Assembly (NCBI RefSeq): GCF_017355165.1
Contig: NZ_JADILK010000042.1
Coordinates: forward strand, 1-38,248
Length of the DNA: 38,248 nucleotides
Source: Bacillus sp. SD075
GTDB taxonomy: Bacteria > Bacillota > Bacilli > Bacillales > DSM-1321
Direction: 5' to 3'
Shown: in pieces, positions 7,812 to 16,414 of the stretch
Layout of the letters: each line of letters begins with the position of its first letter
Position numbering within the stretch: position 1 is the stretch's first letter
Position numbers and translations under genes: made by a program
The notes under the pieces: generated by a model
Database searches by the model: none
What the model was told of the DNA's origin: nothing
Seen by the model: only the letters and a program-made list of their open reading frames with translations

Positions 7812-8363
7812 ATGAAGGTTTTGTATATGACGGGCTATAAGGCTTTTGAATTCGGGATATTCAAAAATGACCATGAAGCCGTAAAATATATAAAGAAAGC
7901 TATGAAGCAGCGTCTCCTTCCATTGGCGGAAGATGGGCTGGAATGGGTGATCATCTCAGGTCAGTTGGGTACGGAACTTTGGGGGGCAGAAGTGGTGTTT
8001 GAATTACAGGAAGAATATCATCAGCTTAAATTAGGTGTGCTTACTCCTTTCCTGAAACAGGAAGAGTCATGGAACGAGACGAATCAAGATTATTACCGAT
8101 CCATATTGGCCCGGGCCGACTTTGTTGAGTCCATTTACAACAAACCATATGAAGGGCCACAACAGCTGAAAATCAAAAATAGGTATATGGTCCATAAAAG
8201 CGATGCCATGCTCATCATTTTTGAAGCCGAAAAAGAGGGATCAGCCCGATATCCTTATTTCGAGGCGATGAAAAAAGCGGAAACACAGCCATATCCCATC
8301 TTTCAGATAAACTTTGATGATCTGCAACTGGCAGCGGAAGAAGCCAGCTGGTACGAAGAATGA
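7812..8363 (+). CDS. ypsA: SLOG-family cell-division regulator YpsA
   Basis: A 183-residue DUF1273 protein. MTGYKAFEFGIF at the start and the SGQLGTELWGAEVVFEL segment (about residues 52-68) are family hallmarks. The latter is the glycine-rich nucleotide-binding loop of the SLOG (SMF/DprA-LOG) superfamily. The C-terminal YPIFQINFDDLQ segment is also typical. In B. subtilis and Staphylococcus aureus YpsA interferes with FtsZ assembly when overproduced and is linked to GpsB, which lies just downstream here as in other Firmicutes. The ligand is unknown. The ATG follows AAGGAGA with usual spacing. No membrane segment. Confidence 0.92.
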   Translation: MKVLYMTGYKAFEFGIFKNDHEAVKYIKKAMKQRLLPLAEDGLEWVIISGQLGTELWGAEVVFELQEEYHQLKLGVLTPFLKQEESWNETNQDYYRSILARADFVESIYNKPYEGPQQLKIKNRYMVHKSDAMLIIFEAEKEGSARYPYFEAMKKAETQPYPIFQINFDDLQLAAEEASWYEE

Positions 8364-8550
8364 TGTGGTGAAAATAATTATGGATTAAAAGTTGTTTCTA
8401 AAGCATAATCATATTAAGATAAAATTTAGATACAGATTTAATGGGAATACATATCGATCACTGAAAAGGTGTTTCGTTGACAAACCCAAGCAGATTTGAA
8501 AAAAAAATAAAAAGTCGATTGTATTGGCGAAAGTATTGAGGTGAAGTCTT

Positions 8551-8862
8551 ATGCTATCCGATAAGATAAAATTAACGGCTAAAGATATTCTTGAAAAAGA
8601 TTTTAAAACAGCCATGCGCGGTTATAAACCTGAAGATGTGGATCAATTCCTTGATCTGATCATTAAAGATTATGAAGTGTTCCATCAGGAAATTGAAGAT
8701 CTTAAACAAGAAAATCTTAAATTGAAAAAACAAGCCGAAGAGAGTACAAAACGTCCAAATCAACCTGCTCCAAGTGCCACTCCGGGAACCACAAACTTTG
8801 ACATCCTTAAACGGTTATCCAACTTGGAAAAGCACGTTTTTGGTAACAAGCTTTTTGACTGA
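8551..8862 (+). CDS. gpsB: Cell-cycle protein GpsB
   Basis: A 103-residue DivIVA-like protein. The N-terminal lipid- and PBP-binding domain (residues 1-65) includes [20 protein letters not shown] and runs into a coiled coil ([18 protein letters not shown]). A Pro/Ser/Thr-rich linker (residues about 70-85) leads to the short C-terminal trimerising helix ([16 protein letters not shown]). GpsB shuttles between septum and side wall and docks PBP1 (PonA) and other wall enzymes. Start ATG has GAGGTG upstream. The gene is 187 nt after ypsA and just before rnpB, the arrangement of B. subtilis. Confidence 0.97.
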   Translation: MLSDKIKLTAKDILEKDFKTAMRGYKPEDVDQFLDLIIKDYEVFHQEIEDLKQENLKLKKQAEESTKRPNQPAPSATPGTTNFDILKRLSNLEKHVFGNKLFD

Positions 8863-8897
8863 GATTCTGCATTGAAAAAGTGAAAAAGATTTTGGTA

Positions 8898-8926
8898 TTG
8901 TGTTTTCATGAATAATGGGGTATAAT
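8898..8926 (+). promoter_or_regulatory. Sigma-A promoter of rnpB
   Basis: TTGTGT and a consensus TATAAT separated by 17 nt. The expected start of transcription (about 8933) coincides with the 5' end of the RNase P RNA. Confidence 0.8.
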
Positions 8927-8933
8927 CAATAAT

Positions 8934-9345
8934 GTTATGTTAACGTTTGGGTAATTGCTGCTGCATTTATGCAGTAGAGGAAAGTCCATGCTCGCACGGA
9001 CTGCGATGTCCGTAGTGTTCGTGCCTGGCGAAAAAATAAGCTTGGGCAGCAATCCTGGATTGCTGACGGCTGGGAAAATGCCTAAGTCCTTTTGGATATG
9101 GCATGAATACCTATAAAAGTGCCACAGTGACGGAGCCTTTACAGAAATGTAAAGGGTGGAACGAGGTAAACCCCACGAGCGAGAAACCCAAATTAATGGT
9201 AGGGGCGCTTTCTTCCTTGGAATTGAACGAGGGGAAGGACAGAAGCACATACTTCTGTAGATAGATGATTACCGCCGAAGTACGAGACGCGAGTCGCTTG
9301 CAGTACTGAGGAACAAAACATGGCTTACAGAACGTTATCATATTA
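8934..9345 (+). ncRNA. rnpB: RNase P RNA, Bacillus (B) type
   Basis: The catalytic RNA of RNase P, which matures tRNA 5' ends with the RnpA protein. Universal blocks are plain to see: GAGGAAAGTCCATGCTCGCA (P4 5' side and CR-I region, 8977-8996), then GAAAGTGCCACAGTGACG-like sequence (about 9115-9133), GGTAAACCCC and GCGAGAAACC. The closing AACAAAACATGGCTTACAGA (9312-9331) is the P4 3' side. The overall plan, with the TTAACGTT 5' strand pairing with the AACGTTA near the 3' end as helix P1, is that of B. subtilis. The 3' end is placed by comparison and is good to a few bases. Confidence 0.96.
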
Positions 9346-9358
9346 CACCAAAAGCACA

Positions 9359-9385
9359 ACTCTCCTTTTAAAAGGGGAGTTTTTG
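9359..9385 (+). terminator. Intrinsic terminator of rnpB
   Basis: CTCTCCTTTT pairs with AAAAGGGGAG (one G-T pair), followed by TTTTTGTTT. Confidence 0.85.
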
Positions 9386-9971
9386 TTTATGGAGATTGCC
9401 CGATTATAAAAAGATTGTACATTCCATTTATTTTTCGTTTTCTGAAACACCGCTGTGTTAAACTTAGAACTTGGCAAGTTTTTCATTCCATTCGAAAAGT
9501 GTCAAGCGGAAAGAAAATGGCTTTAATGAAGTCTGTCGGCAGCGTTTTTATAAAAAGTGTTGAAATGTTAAGCATTTCCTTGATTCTGGGTATCCTATTT
9601 ATACAAGTTCCTTAACTCTTCTTTAAGCCCTAAAATGAAGGTATCATGAAAGAACTTCAAATTTCAGGATAATGGATGGGAAGCATACATAATTGGTTTG
9701 GATGATTTCATATAATTGCAGCGTGTACCTTAAGGTACATGGATAATTGAGTAAAGCTTTGTTTCACGGTACATAATAAATGTTCTCACTAGATGATCAT
9801 TATAAAAGCTAGGCAAACAATGAAGAATTCTAACTAAAAGATAAAAAGGCGGTGGATCTTTTAAAAAAGGTCCATCTGTAAAAGATCAATGCCTGATTCT
9901 TAAATGCATAAATGAAGAAATTCGGGAAAGGTGCCATTGATTTAGATTAATGGAAAGAAGGTGCAGGATTA
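9386..9971 (+). other. Long intergenic region between rnpB and ypsC
   Basis: No convincing gene is seen. A 66-codon open frame (9415-9615) lacks a ribosome site at its start. Its last 32 codons (from the ATG at 9517, after GGAAAGAAA) would encode a mildly hydrophobic peptide, but support is poor. Structure is present. A perfect 16-nt palindrome, TGTACCTTAAGGTACA, lies at 9724-9739. Two overlapping and mutually exclusive hairpins lie at 9853-9887: TGGATC with GGTCCA, and GATCTTTTA with TAAAAGATC. These may belong to a leader of ypsC; no known riboswitch class is recognised. Confidence 0.4.
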
Positions 9972-11120
9972 ATGAAACAATTCGATATAATCGCAACATC
10001 CGCAATGGGATTGGAATCAATTGTTGCCAAGGAAGTGCGGGATCTTGGTTACGATTGTCAAGTCGAGAATGGCAAGATCATGTATAAAGGGGACCAATCC
10101 GCCATTGCCCGCTCTAATTTATGGCTGCGCAGTGCCGATAGAGTGAAAATTAAAGTTGCAGAATTTAAAGCATATTCATTTGATGAGTTGTTCGAAAAAA
10201 CAAAGGCATTGAATTGGGAAGATTACTTATCAGCCGATGTCGAGTTCCCTGTGAGTGGAAAATCGGTTAAGTCAAAGCTTTACAGTGTCCCTGACTGTCA
10301 GGCTATTGTCAAAAAGGCGATTGTTGATAGATTGAAAAGCAAATATAAGCAAGTATCTTGGTTTGCAGAGACTGGCCCTTTGTTTAAAATTGAAGTGTCT
10401 ATTTTAAAAGATGTGGTGACACTTACCTTAGACACTTCAGGTGCGGGTTTGCATAAACGGGGATATCGGACAGGGCAGGGGGAGGCACCCCTTAAAGAAA
10501 CATTGGCGGCTGCGTTAATCATGCTGACCAATTGGAAACCTGATAAACCTTTCATAGATCCATTTTGTGGATCCGGCACGATTCCCATCGAGGCGGCATT
10601 AATTGGGCAGAACATAGCACCTGGGTTTAACAGGGAATTCGTTTCTGAAACCTGGTCTTGGATGGACAGCAAGGTTTGGGATGAAGCGCGGATTGAAGCC
10701 GAAGATTTAGCCGATTATGATCAGTACTTGGATATAGCCGGTTGTGATATTGACCATCGAATGGTCGATATAGCTAAAGCGAATAGTTTCGAAGCGGGTC
10801 TTGGGGATCTGATTGAATTCAAACAAATGCAGGTGAGGGATATCTCGACCAGGAAAGAGTATGGTGTCATTGTCGGGAACCCGCCTTATGGAGAACGTCT
10901 TGGTGAGAAAAAAGCGGTTGAGCAGATGTATAGAGAAATGGGCCAAGCCTTCAAGAAGCTTGATACATGGTCAGTATACATGATTACTTCCAATCCTGAC
11001 TTCGAACAGCATTACGGTAAGCCTGCAACGAAAAAAAGGAAATTGTTCAATGGTTTCATCCGTGCGGACCTTTATCAATATTGGGGGAAAAGGCCGCCAA
11101 GACAGCCTCAAGGTGAATAA
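9972..11120 (+). CDS. ypsC: THUMP-domain class I RNA methyltransferase YpsC (RlmL/RlmK-type)
   Basis: A 382-residue cytoplasmic protein. The N-terminal THUMP domain (about residues 45-155) binds RNA. The C-terminal Rossmann-fold methyltransferase (about 165-375) has the SAM-binding DPFCGSGTIPIEAAL loop starting at Asp196, the acidic GCDID strand end and the catalytic NPPYGE motif (Asn303-Glu308). NPPY marks N-methyltransferases. By family this is predicted to make N2-methylguanosine in 23S rRNA (the RlmL position), but the target here is inferred. The ATG follows AAGAAGGTG. It stands alone behind a nearly 600-nt untranslated region. Confidence 0.92.
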   Translation: MKQFDIIATSAMGLESIVAKEVRDLGYDCQVENGKIMYKGDQSAIARSNLWLRSADRVKIKVAEFKAYSFDELFEKTKALNWEDYLSADVEFPVSGKSVKSKLYSVPDCQAIVKKAIVDRLKSKYKQVSWFAETGPLFKIEVSILKDVVTLTLDTSGAGLHKRGYRTGQGEAPLKETLAAALIMLTNWKPDKPFIDPFCGSGTIPIEAALIGQNIAPGFNREFVSETWSWMDSKVWDEARIEAEDLADYDQYLDIAGCDIDHRMVDIAKANSFEAGLGDLIEFKQMQVRDISTRKEYGVIVGNPPYGERLGEKKAVEQMYREMGQAFKKLDTWSVYMITSNPDFEQHYGKPATKKRKLFNGFIRADLYQYWGKRPPRQPQGE

Positions 11121-11312
11121 GTAGGTAGAATATAACGGAGGATTTTGATAGTCAGGACGATTTATTCATAATAGGTTCCAGTCTTGCTTATCATTTCCTT
11201 TTCTGTTATTCTAATAATGAATTATTTTTGTTCAGATTTAAGGAATACCTTAATATTCAATGAGCAAGGATAGTAATATAATGTGTGGAGAACACACTAG
11301 GAGGCAACAAAA

Positions 11313-11513
11313 ATGGAACAAGGTAAAGTAAAATGGTTTAACGCAGAAAAAGGTTTTGGATTCATCGAACGTGAAGGTGGAGACGATGTATTCGTACATT
11401 TCTCAGCTATCCAAGGCGAAGGTTTCAAAACACTTGAAGAAGGCCAAGACGTTACATTTGATGTAGAACAAGGTCAACGTGGACCACAAGCATCAAACGT
11501 AAACAAAGCTTAA
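11313..11513 (+). CDS. Cold-shock protein (CspB/CspD family)
   Basis: A 66-residue OB-fold protein with the two RNA-binding motifs KGFGFIE (RNP1) and VFVHF (RNP2), full family length. It binds single-stranded RNA or DNA and acts as an RNA chaperone. B. subtilis has three very similar proteins and I cannot say which one this is, although the position near ypvA suggests CspD. The ribosome site TAGGAGG is strong. A TATAAT -10 box lies at 11277-11282 without a good -35. A short GTGT-GGAGA-ACAC hairpin precedes the ribosome site, so the leader is only about 25 nt. A terminator follows directly. Confidence 0.96.
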   Translation: MEQGKVKWFNAEKGFGFIEREGGDDVFVHFSAIQGEGFKTLEEGQDVTFDVEQGQRGPQASNVNKA

Positions 11514-11533
11514 TTCAACCCTATATTATTTAC

Positions 11534-11567
11534 AGACAGGCTCTCTTTGGGGCCTGTCTTTTATTTT
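11534..11567 (+). terminator. Intrinsic terminator of the cold-shock gene
   Basis: AGACAGGC pairs with GCCTGTCT across a 10-nt loop, followed by TTTATTTT. Confidence 0.85.
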
Positions 11568-11641
11568 ACGAATCGGCAGCCAGGCAGCTTACATAGAAAA
11601 ACATACATAATCCGTTTCATTTCTGATGATTGGTAAATATC

Positions 11642-11670
11642 TTGACTATTAATGTGAAATAAAGGATAAT
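11642..11670 (+). promoter_or_regulatory. Sigma-A promoter of ypvA
   Basis: TTGACT and GATAAT with a 17-nt spacer; five of six matches in each box. The start of transcription would be about 60 nt before the ypvA ATG. Confidence 0.6.
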
Positions 11671-11735
11671 ATACTTTTGCCTAAGATTATAATGATTCGG
11701 ATTCTATACACTGATGATAGATAAAAGGGGAGACC

Positions 11736-13652
11736 ATGATGCTTAAAACACTGCCTTTTTCGGTAACAAAGGAAGATTCTTTTTACGATAAGCTTTCAGA
11801 ATGGATCGGTGATGTTTTTTACGATATTCTTCCCGAAAAAGGATTTGAGCTGCGTGACGAACAAATCTTCATGGCTTTTCAGTTAGAAAAAGCCTTTAAA
11901 GAAAAGAATGTAAGTTTTGCTGAAGCAGGGGTAGGGACCGGTAAGACATTGGTCTATTTACTATATGCGATTTGTTATGCGAGATATACGAATAAACCGG
12001 CAATTATTTCGTGTGCTGATGAAACGTTGATTGAACAGCTTGTCAAAGAGGAAGGCGACATTCAAAAAATCAAGAATGCTTTAGGTATTGAAGTGGATGT
12101 TAGGCTTGCCAAATATCACGATCAATATGTATGTCTGAAGAAATTGGATTACGCCGTGAATCATGAAGATTCAGAGGGAATAGATCAGCTATATGATGAA
12201 CTTCCCAAGTTTGTTCATGATAACTCATCCATGAACGCCTATACAGCATATGGGGACCGTAAACAGTATCCATATTTAAATGATGAAGACTGGTCTAAAG
12301 TTGGTTGGGATCAGCTCCAAAACTGTTTTACTTGTGATAAACGCCATCGTTGTGGGCAAACCCTATCACGGGATCACTACCGAAAATCAAGTGATTTGAT
12401 CATTTGTTCACATGATTTCTTCATGGAGCATGTATGGACTAAGGAAAAGCGTAAGCGTGAAGGACAGTTACCATTGCTGCCTGATCATAGCTGCGTTGTC
12501 TTTGATGAAGGTCACTTATTGGAATTTGCAGCTCAAAAGGCTTTAACTTATAAAGTTGGGGAACAAACTCTCGCTTCCGTCTTGGAATTGCTTACAGCCA
12601 ATCAGGTTCGTGAAGAAACCTTATACATCATTGAGGACTTGATTGACATCAATGAAGAATTCTTTGATCTGTTGGATGAAAAAGCGATACATGTCAGCGG
12701 TTCTAATCGTTATGAGATCCCGATGTCCAAAGAAATAACAAGCTTTGCCCAAAAGCTTCACAAAAAGGTTGAAGAGCTAGAGGAGAACCTTGTTTTTGAA
12801 GCGGAAATGTACACGATCAATGATTATGATTTAAAAGTGACGGAAGAATATTTAGAGCAGCTGGGCTACTCCCTTTCTCTATTTGTGAAGGATGAACAGG
12901 CCGTTTCCTGGTTTGAAGAAAATGAAATGACCAAAACATTGGTCATCATGCCAAGGCTTGTACAGGATATTTTGTCTGAACAGGTATTCTCTAAAAAAAT
13001 CCCTTACATTTTTTCTTCGGCAACATTATCGGATAATAAATCCTTCCAATATATTGCAGATAGTATAGGGATAGAAAAGTATGACAGCTTCTCCGTTGAA
13101 TCACCATTTGATTATGATGAAGTCATGAAAATGAACATGCCGGTCTTCGAAAGTGGAGATCAATTGGCAAAACTTCAATATACAATGAGAACAATTGAGG
13201 AAAATGAAGGTCGAACACTAGTATTATTTCAATCAAAAGAAGAATTGCATTGGTTCAAGGAAAACTGCCCAATATCTTCTTATCCCTTTTATTTTGAAGG
13301 AGAAGCGGAAATCAGCGAGCTTGTTAAGAAGTTCCAAGAGGATGAGCAATCTGTCCTTTTCTCCTATCATTTATGGGAAGGACTTGATGTTCCAGGCCCT
13401 TCATTACAAAATGTAGTGATACACTCCCTTCCATTTCCGCCACGCGATCCAGTTTTCGAGGCCAAACGTAACTCGGTTACCGATGCTTTCGAAGAAGTGG
13501 ATCTTCCATATATGCTCCTTCGATTACGCCAGGGAATAGGGCGATTGATCAGGACGAGCAATGATTCGGGAACCGTCCAGATCTTGATTGAAAAGGATCT
13601 TTCGGAACAGGTGAAAGAGAAGATTGTATCCGTTCTTCCTGTAACGCTTTAA
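11736..13652 (+). CDS. ypvA: DinG/XPD-like DNA helicase YpvA
   Basis: A 638-residue SF2 helicase of the Rad3/XPD/DinG type. Walker A is GVGTGKT (residues 65-71) after an AEAG lead-in, and the Walker B box is DEGH (257-260). Four cysteines between them, C133, C197, C200 and C206 (CFTCDKRHRC), are placed as the iron-sulfur cluster ligands of this family. C-terminal motifs include FSSATLSD, SYHLWEGLDVPG and LRQGIGRLIR (motif VI). The enzyme probably unwinds DNA 5'-3' for repair or for removing R-loops; the exact job in Bacillus is not settled. Two ATGs are adjacent. The second, at 11739, has the better spacing from GGGGAG. It lacks the exonuclease domain found in some DinG proteins. Confidence 0.92.
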   Translation: MMLKTLPFSVTKEDSFYDKLSEWIGDVFYDILPEKGFELRDEQIFMAFQLEKAFKEKNVSFAEAGVGTGKTLVYLLYAICYARYTNKPAIISCADETLIEQLVKEEGDIQKIKNALGIEVDVRLAKYHDQYVCLKKLDYAVNHEDSEGIDQLYDELPKFVHDNSSMNAYTAYGDRKQYPYLNDEDWSKVGWDQLQNCFTCDKRHRCGQTLSRDHYRKSSDLIICSHDFFMEHVWTKEKRKREGQLPLLPDHSCVVFDEGHLLEFAAQKALTYKVGEQTLASVLELLTANQVREETLYIIEDLIDINEEFFDLLDEKAIHVSGSNRYEIPMSKEITSFAQKLHKKVEELEENLVFEAEMYTINDYDLKVTEEYLEQLGYSLSLFVKDEQAVSWFEENEMTKTLVIMPRLVQDILSEQVFSKKIPYIFSSATLSDNKSFQYIADSIGIEKYDSFSVESPFDYDEVMKMNMPVFESGDQLAKLQYTMRTIEENEGRTLVLFQSKEELHWFKENCPISSYPFYFEGEAEISELVKKFQEDEQSVLFSYHLWEGLDVPGPSLQNVVIHSLPFPPRDPVFEAKRNSVTDAFEEVDLPYMLLRLRQGIGRLIRTSNDSGTVQILIEKDLSEQVKEKIVSVLPVTL

Positions 13653-13670
13653 ATCAATCCATTTCAAAAT

Positions 13671-13706
13671 GAGAGCCAAGGTCCCCCTTGGCTCTCATTT
13701 TATTTT
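13671..13706 (+). terminator. Intrinsic terminator of ypvA
   Basis: A perfect 11-bp stem (GAGAGCCAAGG / CCTTGGCTCTC) with a 4-nt loop, followed by ATTTTATTTT. Confidence 0.9.
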
Positions 13707-13784
13707 AATTTATTAATCGGAGTAGTTCTGAGATGAATGATTTTTGTATAATATGGTAGAGTGTAGTTGGAAGGAGCAGTGAAT

Positions 13785-15302
13785 ATGAAAAAAAAGGGTA
13801 TCGATCTGATAGAAAAAGAGTTCAAAGAATATGTAAAGAAAATCTCGGCCTATAATGAGGCTCTCGCATTAATTTTTTGGGATTTGCGTACAGGTGCACC
13901 GAAAAAGGGAGTAGAGCAGCGTTCCGAAGTTATTGGCGTGCTTTCCTCAGAGGTGTTTAAAATGAGCACAAGTAAAGAAATGGAATCCTTCATTTCGGAA
14001 CTTTCGATGGAGAAATCCACTCTTAGTGAAACGACGAGTAAAATGGTACAAGAGTGTAAAAAAGAGTTTGAAAGGAACAAGAAAATTCCTGCAAACGAAT
14101 ATAAGGAATTCGTCATTTTACAATCGCGTTCTGAAAGTGCATGGGAAGAGGCAAGGGAAAAAGCGGATTTTTCTTTATTTCAACCCTACCTGGAGCAAAT
14201 TGTTGCTTATACCCGTAGGTTCGTAGAGTACTGGGGATATGAAGGGACGAAATATAATACCCTTTTGGATATGTATGAACCAGGCATGACTGTAGATATA
14301 CTTGACAATGTATTCAGTGAGCTTCGTTCGAGGATCGTTCCTTTGGTAAAACAGATCGCAGAAAGCGAACATAGACCTGAAACAGCGTTCCTTTATAAAG
14401 AATTTCCAAAAGAAAAACAGCATCAACTCAACTTGGAAGTTTTAAAACAGCTAGGATACGATTTCCAGGCTGGCAGACTGGATGAAACAGTTCACCCTTT
14501 CGCATCAGGAATAAATAGGGGCGATGTCCGGGTGACGACCCGATACGATGAAAATGATTTCAGGGGGGCAATCTTTGGTACCATTCATGAGTGCGGGCAT
14601 GCCATTTATGAGCAGAATATTGCCGAAGATTTAACCGGAACACTTCTCGATAGCGGGACATCAATGGGAATCCATGAATCCCAATCTTTGTTTTTCGAAA
14701 ACTTCATTGGACGGAACCGTAGTTTCTGGAAAAATAAATTCTCCTTATTAAAAGAGTATGCTCCCGAACAATTCAATGATGTGACGCTGGATGAATTCTA
14801 CCGGGGCATTAACGAATCAAAACCATCGTTCATTCGTATTGAAGCAGATGAGCTGACGTATCCCCTACATATTATGATTCGGTATGAACTGGAAAAGGCC
14901 CTCTTTAACGGAGAACTTGAAGTGAAGGATTTACCGGAAGTCTGGAATGAAAAATACAAGGATTATTTGGGGATTGTGCCTGAAAATGATGCCATGGGCG
15001 TGTTGCAAGATGTACATTGGGCAGATGGCAGCTTTGGTTATTTCCCTTCATATGCATTGGGGTATATGTATGCAGCCCAAATCAAGCAATCGATGCTAAA
15101 AGATTTGCCTGGTTTTGATGGACTATTGGAAGCGGGAGACATTGAGCCAATCAGGAAATGGCTTAATGAAAAAATACATAAATACGGAAAAACAAAAAAG
15201 CCTCTTGAGATGTTGAAAGAAACGACAGGGGAAGGCCTGAATGTTCAGTATTTAATACAGTATCTTGAAAATAAATATAAAGAAGTTTATAAAATCAACT
15301 GA
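13785..15302 (+). CDS. ypwA: M32-family metallocarboxypeptidase YpwA
   Basis: A 505-residue cytoplasmic zinc carboxypeptidase (thermostable carboxypeptidase Taq family; B. subtilis YpwA is 501 aa). The zinc motif HECGH is at residues 268-272 inside TIHECGHAIYEQN. The third ligand is probably the Glu in HESQSLFFEN about 30 residues on. Other family marks are FWDLRTGAP near the N-terminus, DVRVTTRYDENDF before the zinc site and DVHWADGSFGYFPSYALG near the C-terminus. It removes C-terminal residues from peptides with broad specificity. I chose the ATG at 13785 with AAGGAG 8 nt upstream. A TATAAT box lies at 13747-13752. Monocistronic, with its own terminator. Confidence 0.95.
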   Translation: MKKKGIDLIEKEFKEYVKKISAYNEALALIFWDLRTGAPKKGVEQRSEVIGVLSSEVFKMSTSKEMESFISELSMEKSTLSETTSKMVQECKKEFERNKKIPANEYKEFVILQSRSESAWEEAREKADFSLFQPYLEQIVAYTRRFVEYWGYEGTKYNTLLDMYEPGMTVDILDNVFSELRSRIVPLVKQIAESEHRPETAFLYKEFPKEKQHQLNLEVLKQLGYDFQAGRLDETVHPFASGINRGDVRVTTRYDENDFRGAIFGTIHECGHAIYEQNIAEDLTGTLLDSGTSMGIHESQSLFFENFIGRNRSFWKNKFSLLKEYAPEQFNDVTLDEFYRGINESKPSFIRIEADELTYPLHIMIRYELEKALFNGELEVKDLPEVWNEKYKDYLGIVPENDAMGVLQDVHWADGSFGYFPSYALGYMYAAQIKQSMLKDLPGFDGLLEAGDIEPIRKWLNEKIHKYGKTKKPLEMLKETTGEGLNVQYLIQYLENKYKEVYKIN

Positions 15303-15309
15303 ACCAAAG

Positions 15310-15353
15310 GAAGAAGGACTTGGATTAAATATCAAGGACTTCTTCTTTTTTTT
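15310..15353 (+). terminator. Intrinsic terminator of ypwA
   Basis: GAAGAAG pairs with CTTCTTC and CTTG with CAAG, joined by a tandem G-A internal mismatch; a run of eight T follows. Confidence 0.85.
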
Positions 15354-15514
15354 ATGGGTCATGATTGTATGCTAGTAAATGGAATATGATGAAGGGCGGG
15401 GTACTTGATAGGAAAGTCCATGATTATTTAGGTTTCGTAATTTCGCAATTTTCTAATAATACGAATGATGTTTTCTTTTTTTTATTGAAAGTTCGGTTTT
15501 TTATCAAAAATTAC

Positions 15515-15543
15515 TTTTCAAATAGAGCCAGCGTTGTTATAAT
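15515..15543 (+). promoter_or_regulatory. Promoter of the xpt-pbuX operon
   Basis: TTTTCA and a consensus TATAAT with a 17-nt spacer, and a TG one base upstream of the -10 (extended -10). The predicted start, near 15550, is about 18 nt before the riboswitch aptamer. A PurR control site was not looked for in detail. Confidence 0.6.
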
Positions 15544-15567
15544 TCATATATTAATAAAATATAAAGT

Positions 15568-15642
15568 TTCACTCGTATAATAGCAGGGATATGGCCTGCA
15601 AGTTTCTACCGGATTACCGTAAATAATTCGACTATGGGTGAG
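15568..15642 (+). promoter_or_regulatory. Guanine-class purine riboswitch aptamer
   Basis: The sequence matches the B. subtilis xpt aptamer closely. Conserved core elements are TATAAT (15576-15581), GATATGG, AAGTTTCTACCGG and CCGTAAATAATTCGACTATGG. P1 is formed by 15568-15574 with 15636-15642, and P2 and P3 are present with their loops. The deciding base in GACTATG is C, which pairs with guanine or hypoxanthine; adenine riboswitches have GATTATG. The ligand should turn the operon off by letting the downstream terminator form. Confidence 0.95.
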
Positions 15643-15694
15643 TAATAGATCTTGTAGCGTAATGAAGGCTTTTGCTGATTCATTTTTCATTCAT

Positions 15695-15751
15695 GCCCAA
15701 GAAGTATTGCTTCACTCCAAAAAAGTGTCGCAATGTTTCTTGGGCTTTTTT
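15695..15751 (+). terminator. Riboswitch-controlled terminator of xpt-pbuX
   Basis: A long stem from GCCCAAGAA (15695-15703) and TATTGC pairing with GCAATG and TTCTTGGGC (ending 15745), followed by six T. The 3' strand of P1 plus the next bases (15638-15647, GTGAGTAATA) can instead pair with 15705-15715 (TATTGCTTCAC). That pairing would break both P1 and the terminator's 5' arm, as an antiterminator should. Confidence 0.88.
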
Positions 15752-15814
15752 ATATGCCGGGAAACAATTGCGTGTTTATGGGTCAATAAACATCCAAGAT
15801 TGGGAGGAACCTTC

Positions 15815-16414
15815 ATGCAACTTTTACAGGAAAAAATCTTGTCCGAGGGTCAAGCTTTATCAGAAGATATTTTAAAAGTAGATTCATTCTTAAATCATCA
15901 AATGGATCCTATGCTAATGAAAGAAATTGGTAAAGAATTCGTTAAACGTTTCGAACAAAAGGAAATAACGAAAGTGCTGACAATTGAATCTTCAGGCATT
16001 GGCCCTGGATTGATGGCTGCATTGGAATTGGAAGTTCCGCTAATTTTTGCCCGTAAACGTAAATCACTTACATTAACAAATGATTTAGTGACGGCGTCCG
16101 TTCATTCCTTTACAAAAAAAGAAACCAATACCATAACGGTTTCCAATAAATATATTGAAGCTGGAGATAAGGTTTTGATTATCGATGACTTCCTTGCGGT
16201 CGGACAGGCAGCACGGGGCTTGGTGGAAATCTGTAAGCAGGTTGGAGCAGAAGTGGCGGGAATCGGCATCGTTATTGAAAAAGCCTTTCAAAGTGGCGGT
16301 AAGGATCTTAGGGAACAAGGTTTTCAGGTTGAATCACTTGCGCGAATTGCTGAGTTGAAATTCGGTGAGATAACGTTCGCTGAGGAAAAGGAAGGAGCAA
16401 CCGTCAATGTCTAA
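15815..16414 (+). CDS. xpt: Xanthine phosphoribosyltransferase
   Basis: A 199-residue PRTase converting xanthine and PRPP to XMP in purine salvage. The PRPP-binding loop is [13 protein letters not shown] (about residues 120-132). IESSGIGPG and the RKRKSLTL segment, which helps fix the base, are also typical of type I PRTases of the Xpt/Apt group. The ATG at 15815 has GGGAGGA upstream; an upstream in-frame extension would run into the riboswitch and terminator and is not real. The stop overlaps the start of pbuX by 8 nt, implying translational coupling. Controlled by the guanine riboswitch. Confidence 0.97.
   Translation: MQLLQEKILSEGQALSEDILKVDSFLNHQMDPMLMKEIGKEFVKRFEQKEITKVLTIESSGIGPGLMAALELEVPLIFARKRKSLTLTNDLVTASVHSFTKKETNTITVSNKYIEAGDKVLIIDDFLAVGQAARGLVEICKQVGAEVAGIGIVIEKAFQSGGKDLREQGFQVESLARIAELKFGEITFAEEKEGATVNV

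Noticed and set aside
9415..9615. 66-codon plus-strand frame after rnpB
   Set aside because: No ribosome site at its start, unusual composition and no clear homology. Only its last 32 codons have a fair ribosome site, which is not enough to call a gene.
15365..15580. Open frame running into the xpt riboswitch
   Set aside because: It crosses the operon promoter and aptamer 5' strand and is AT-rich non-coding sequence.
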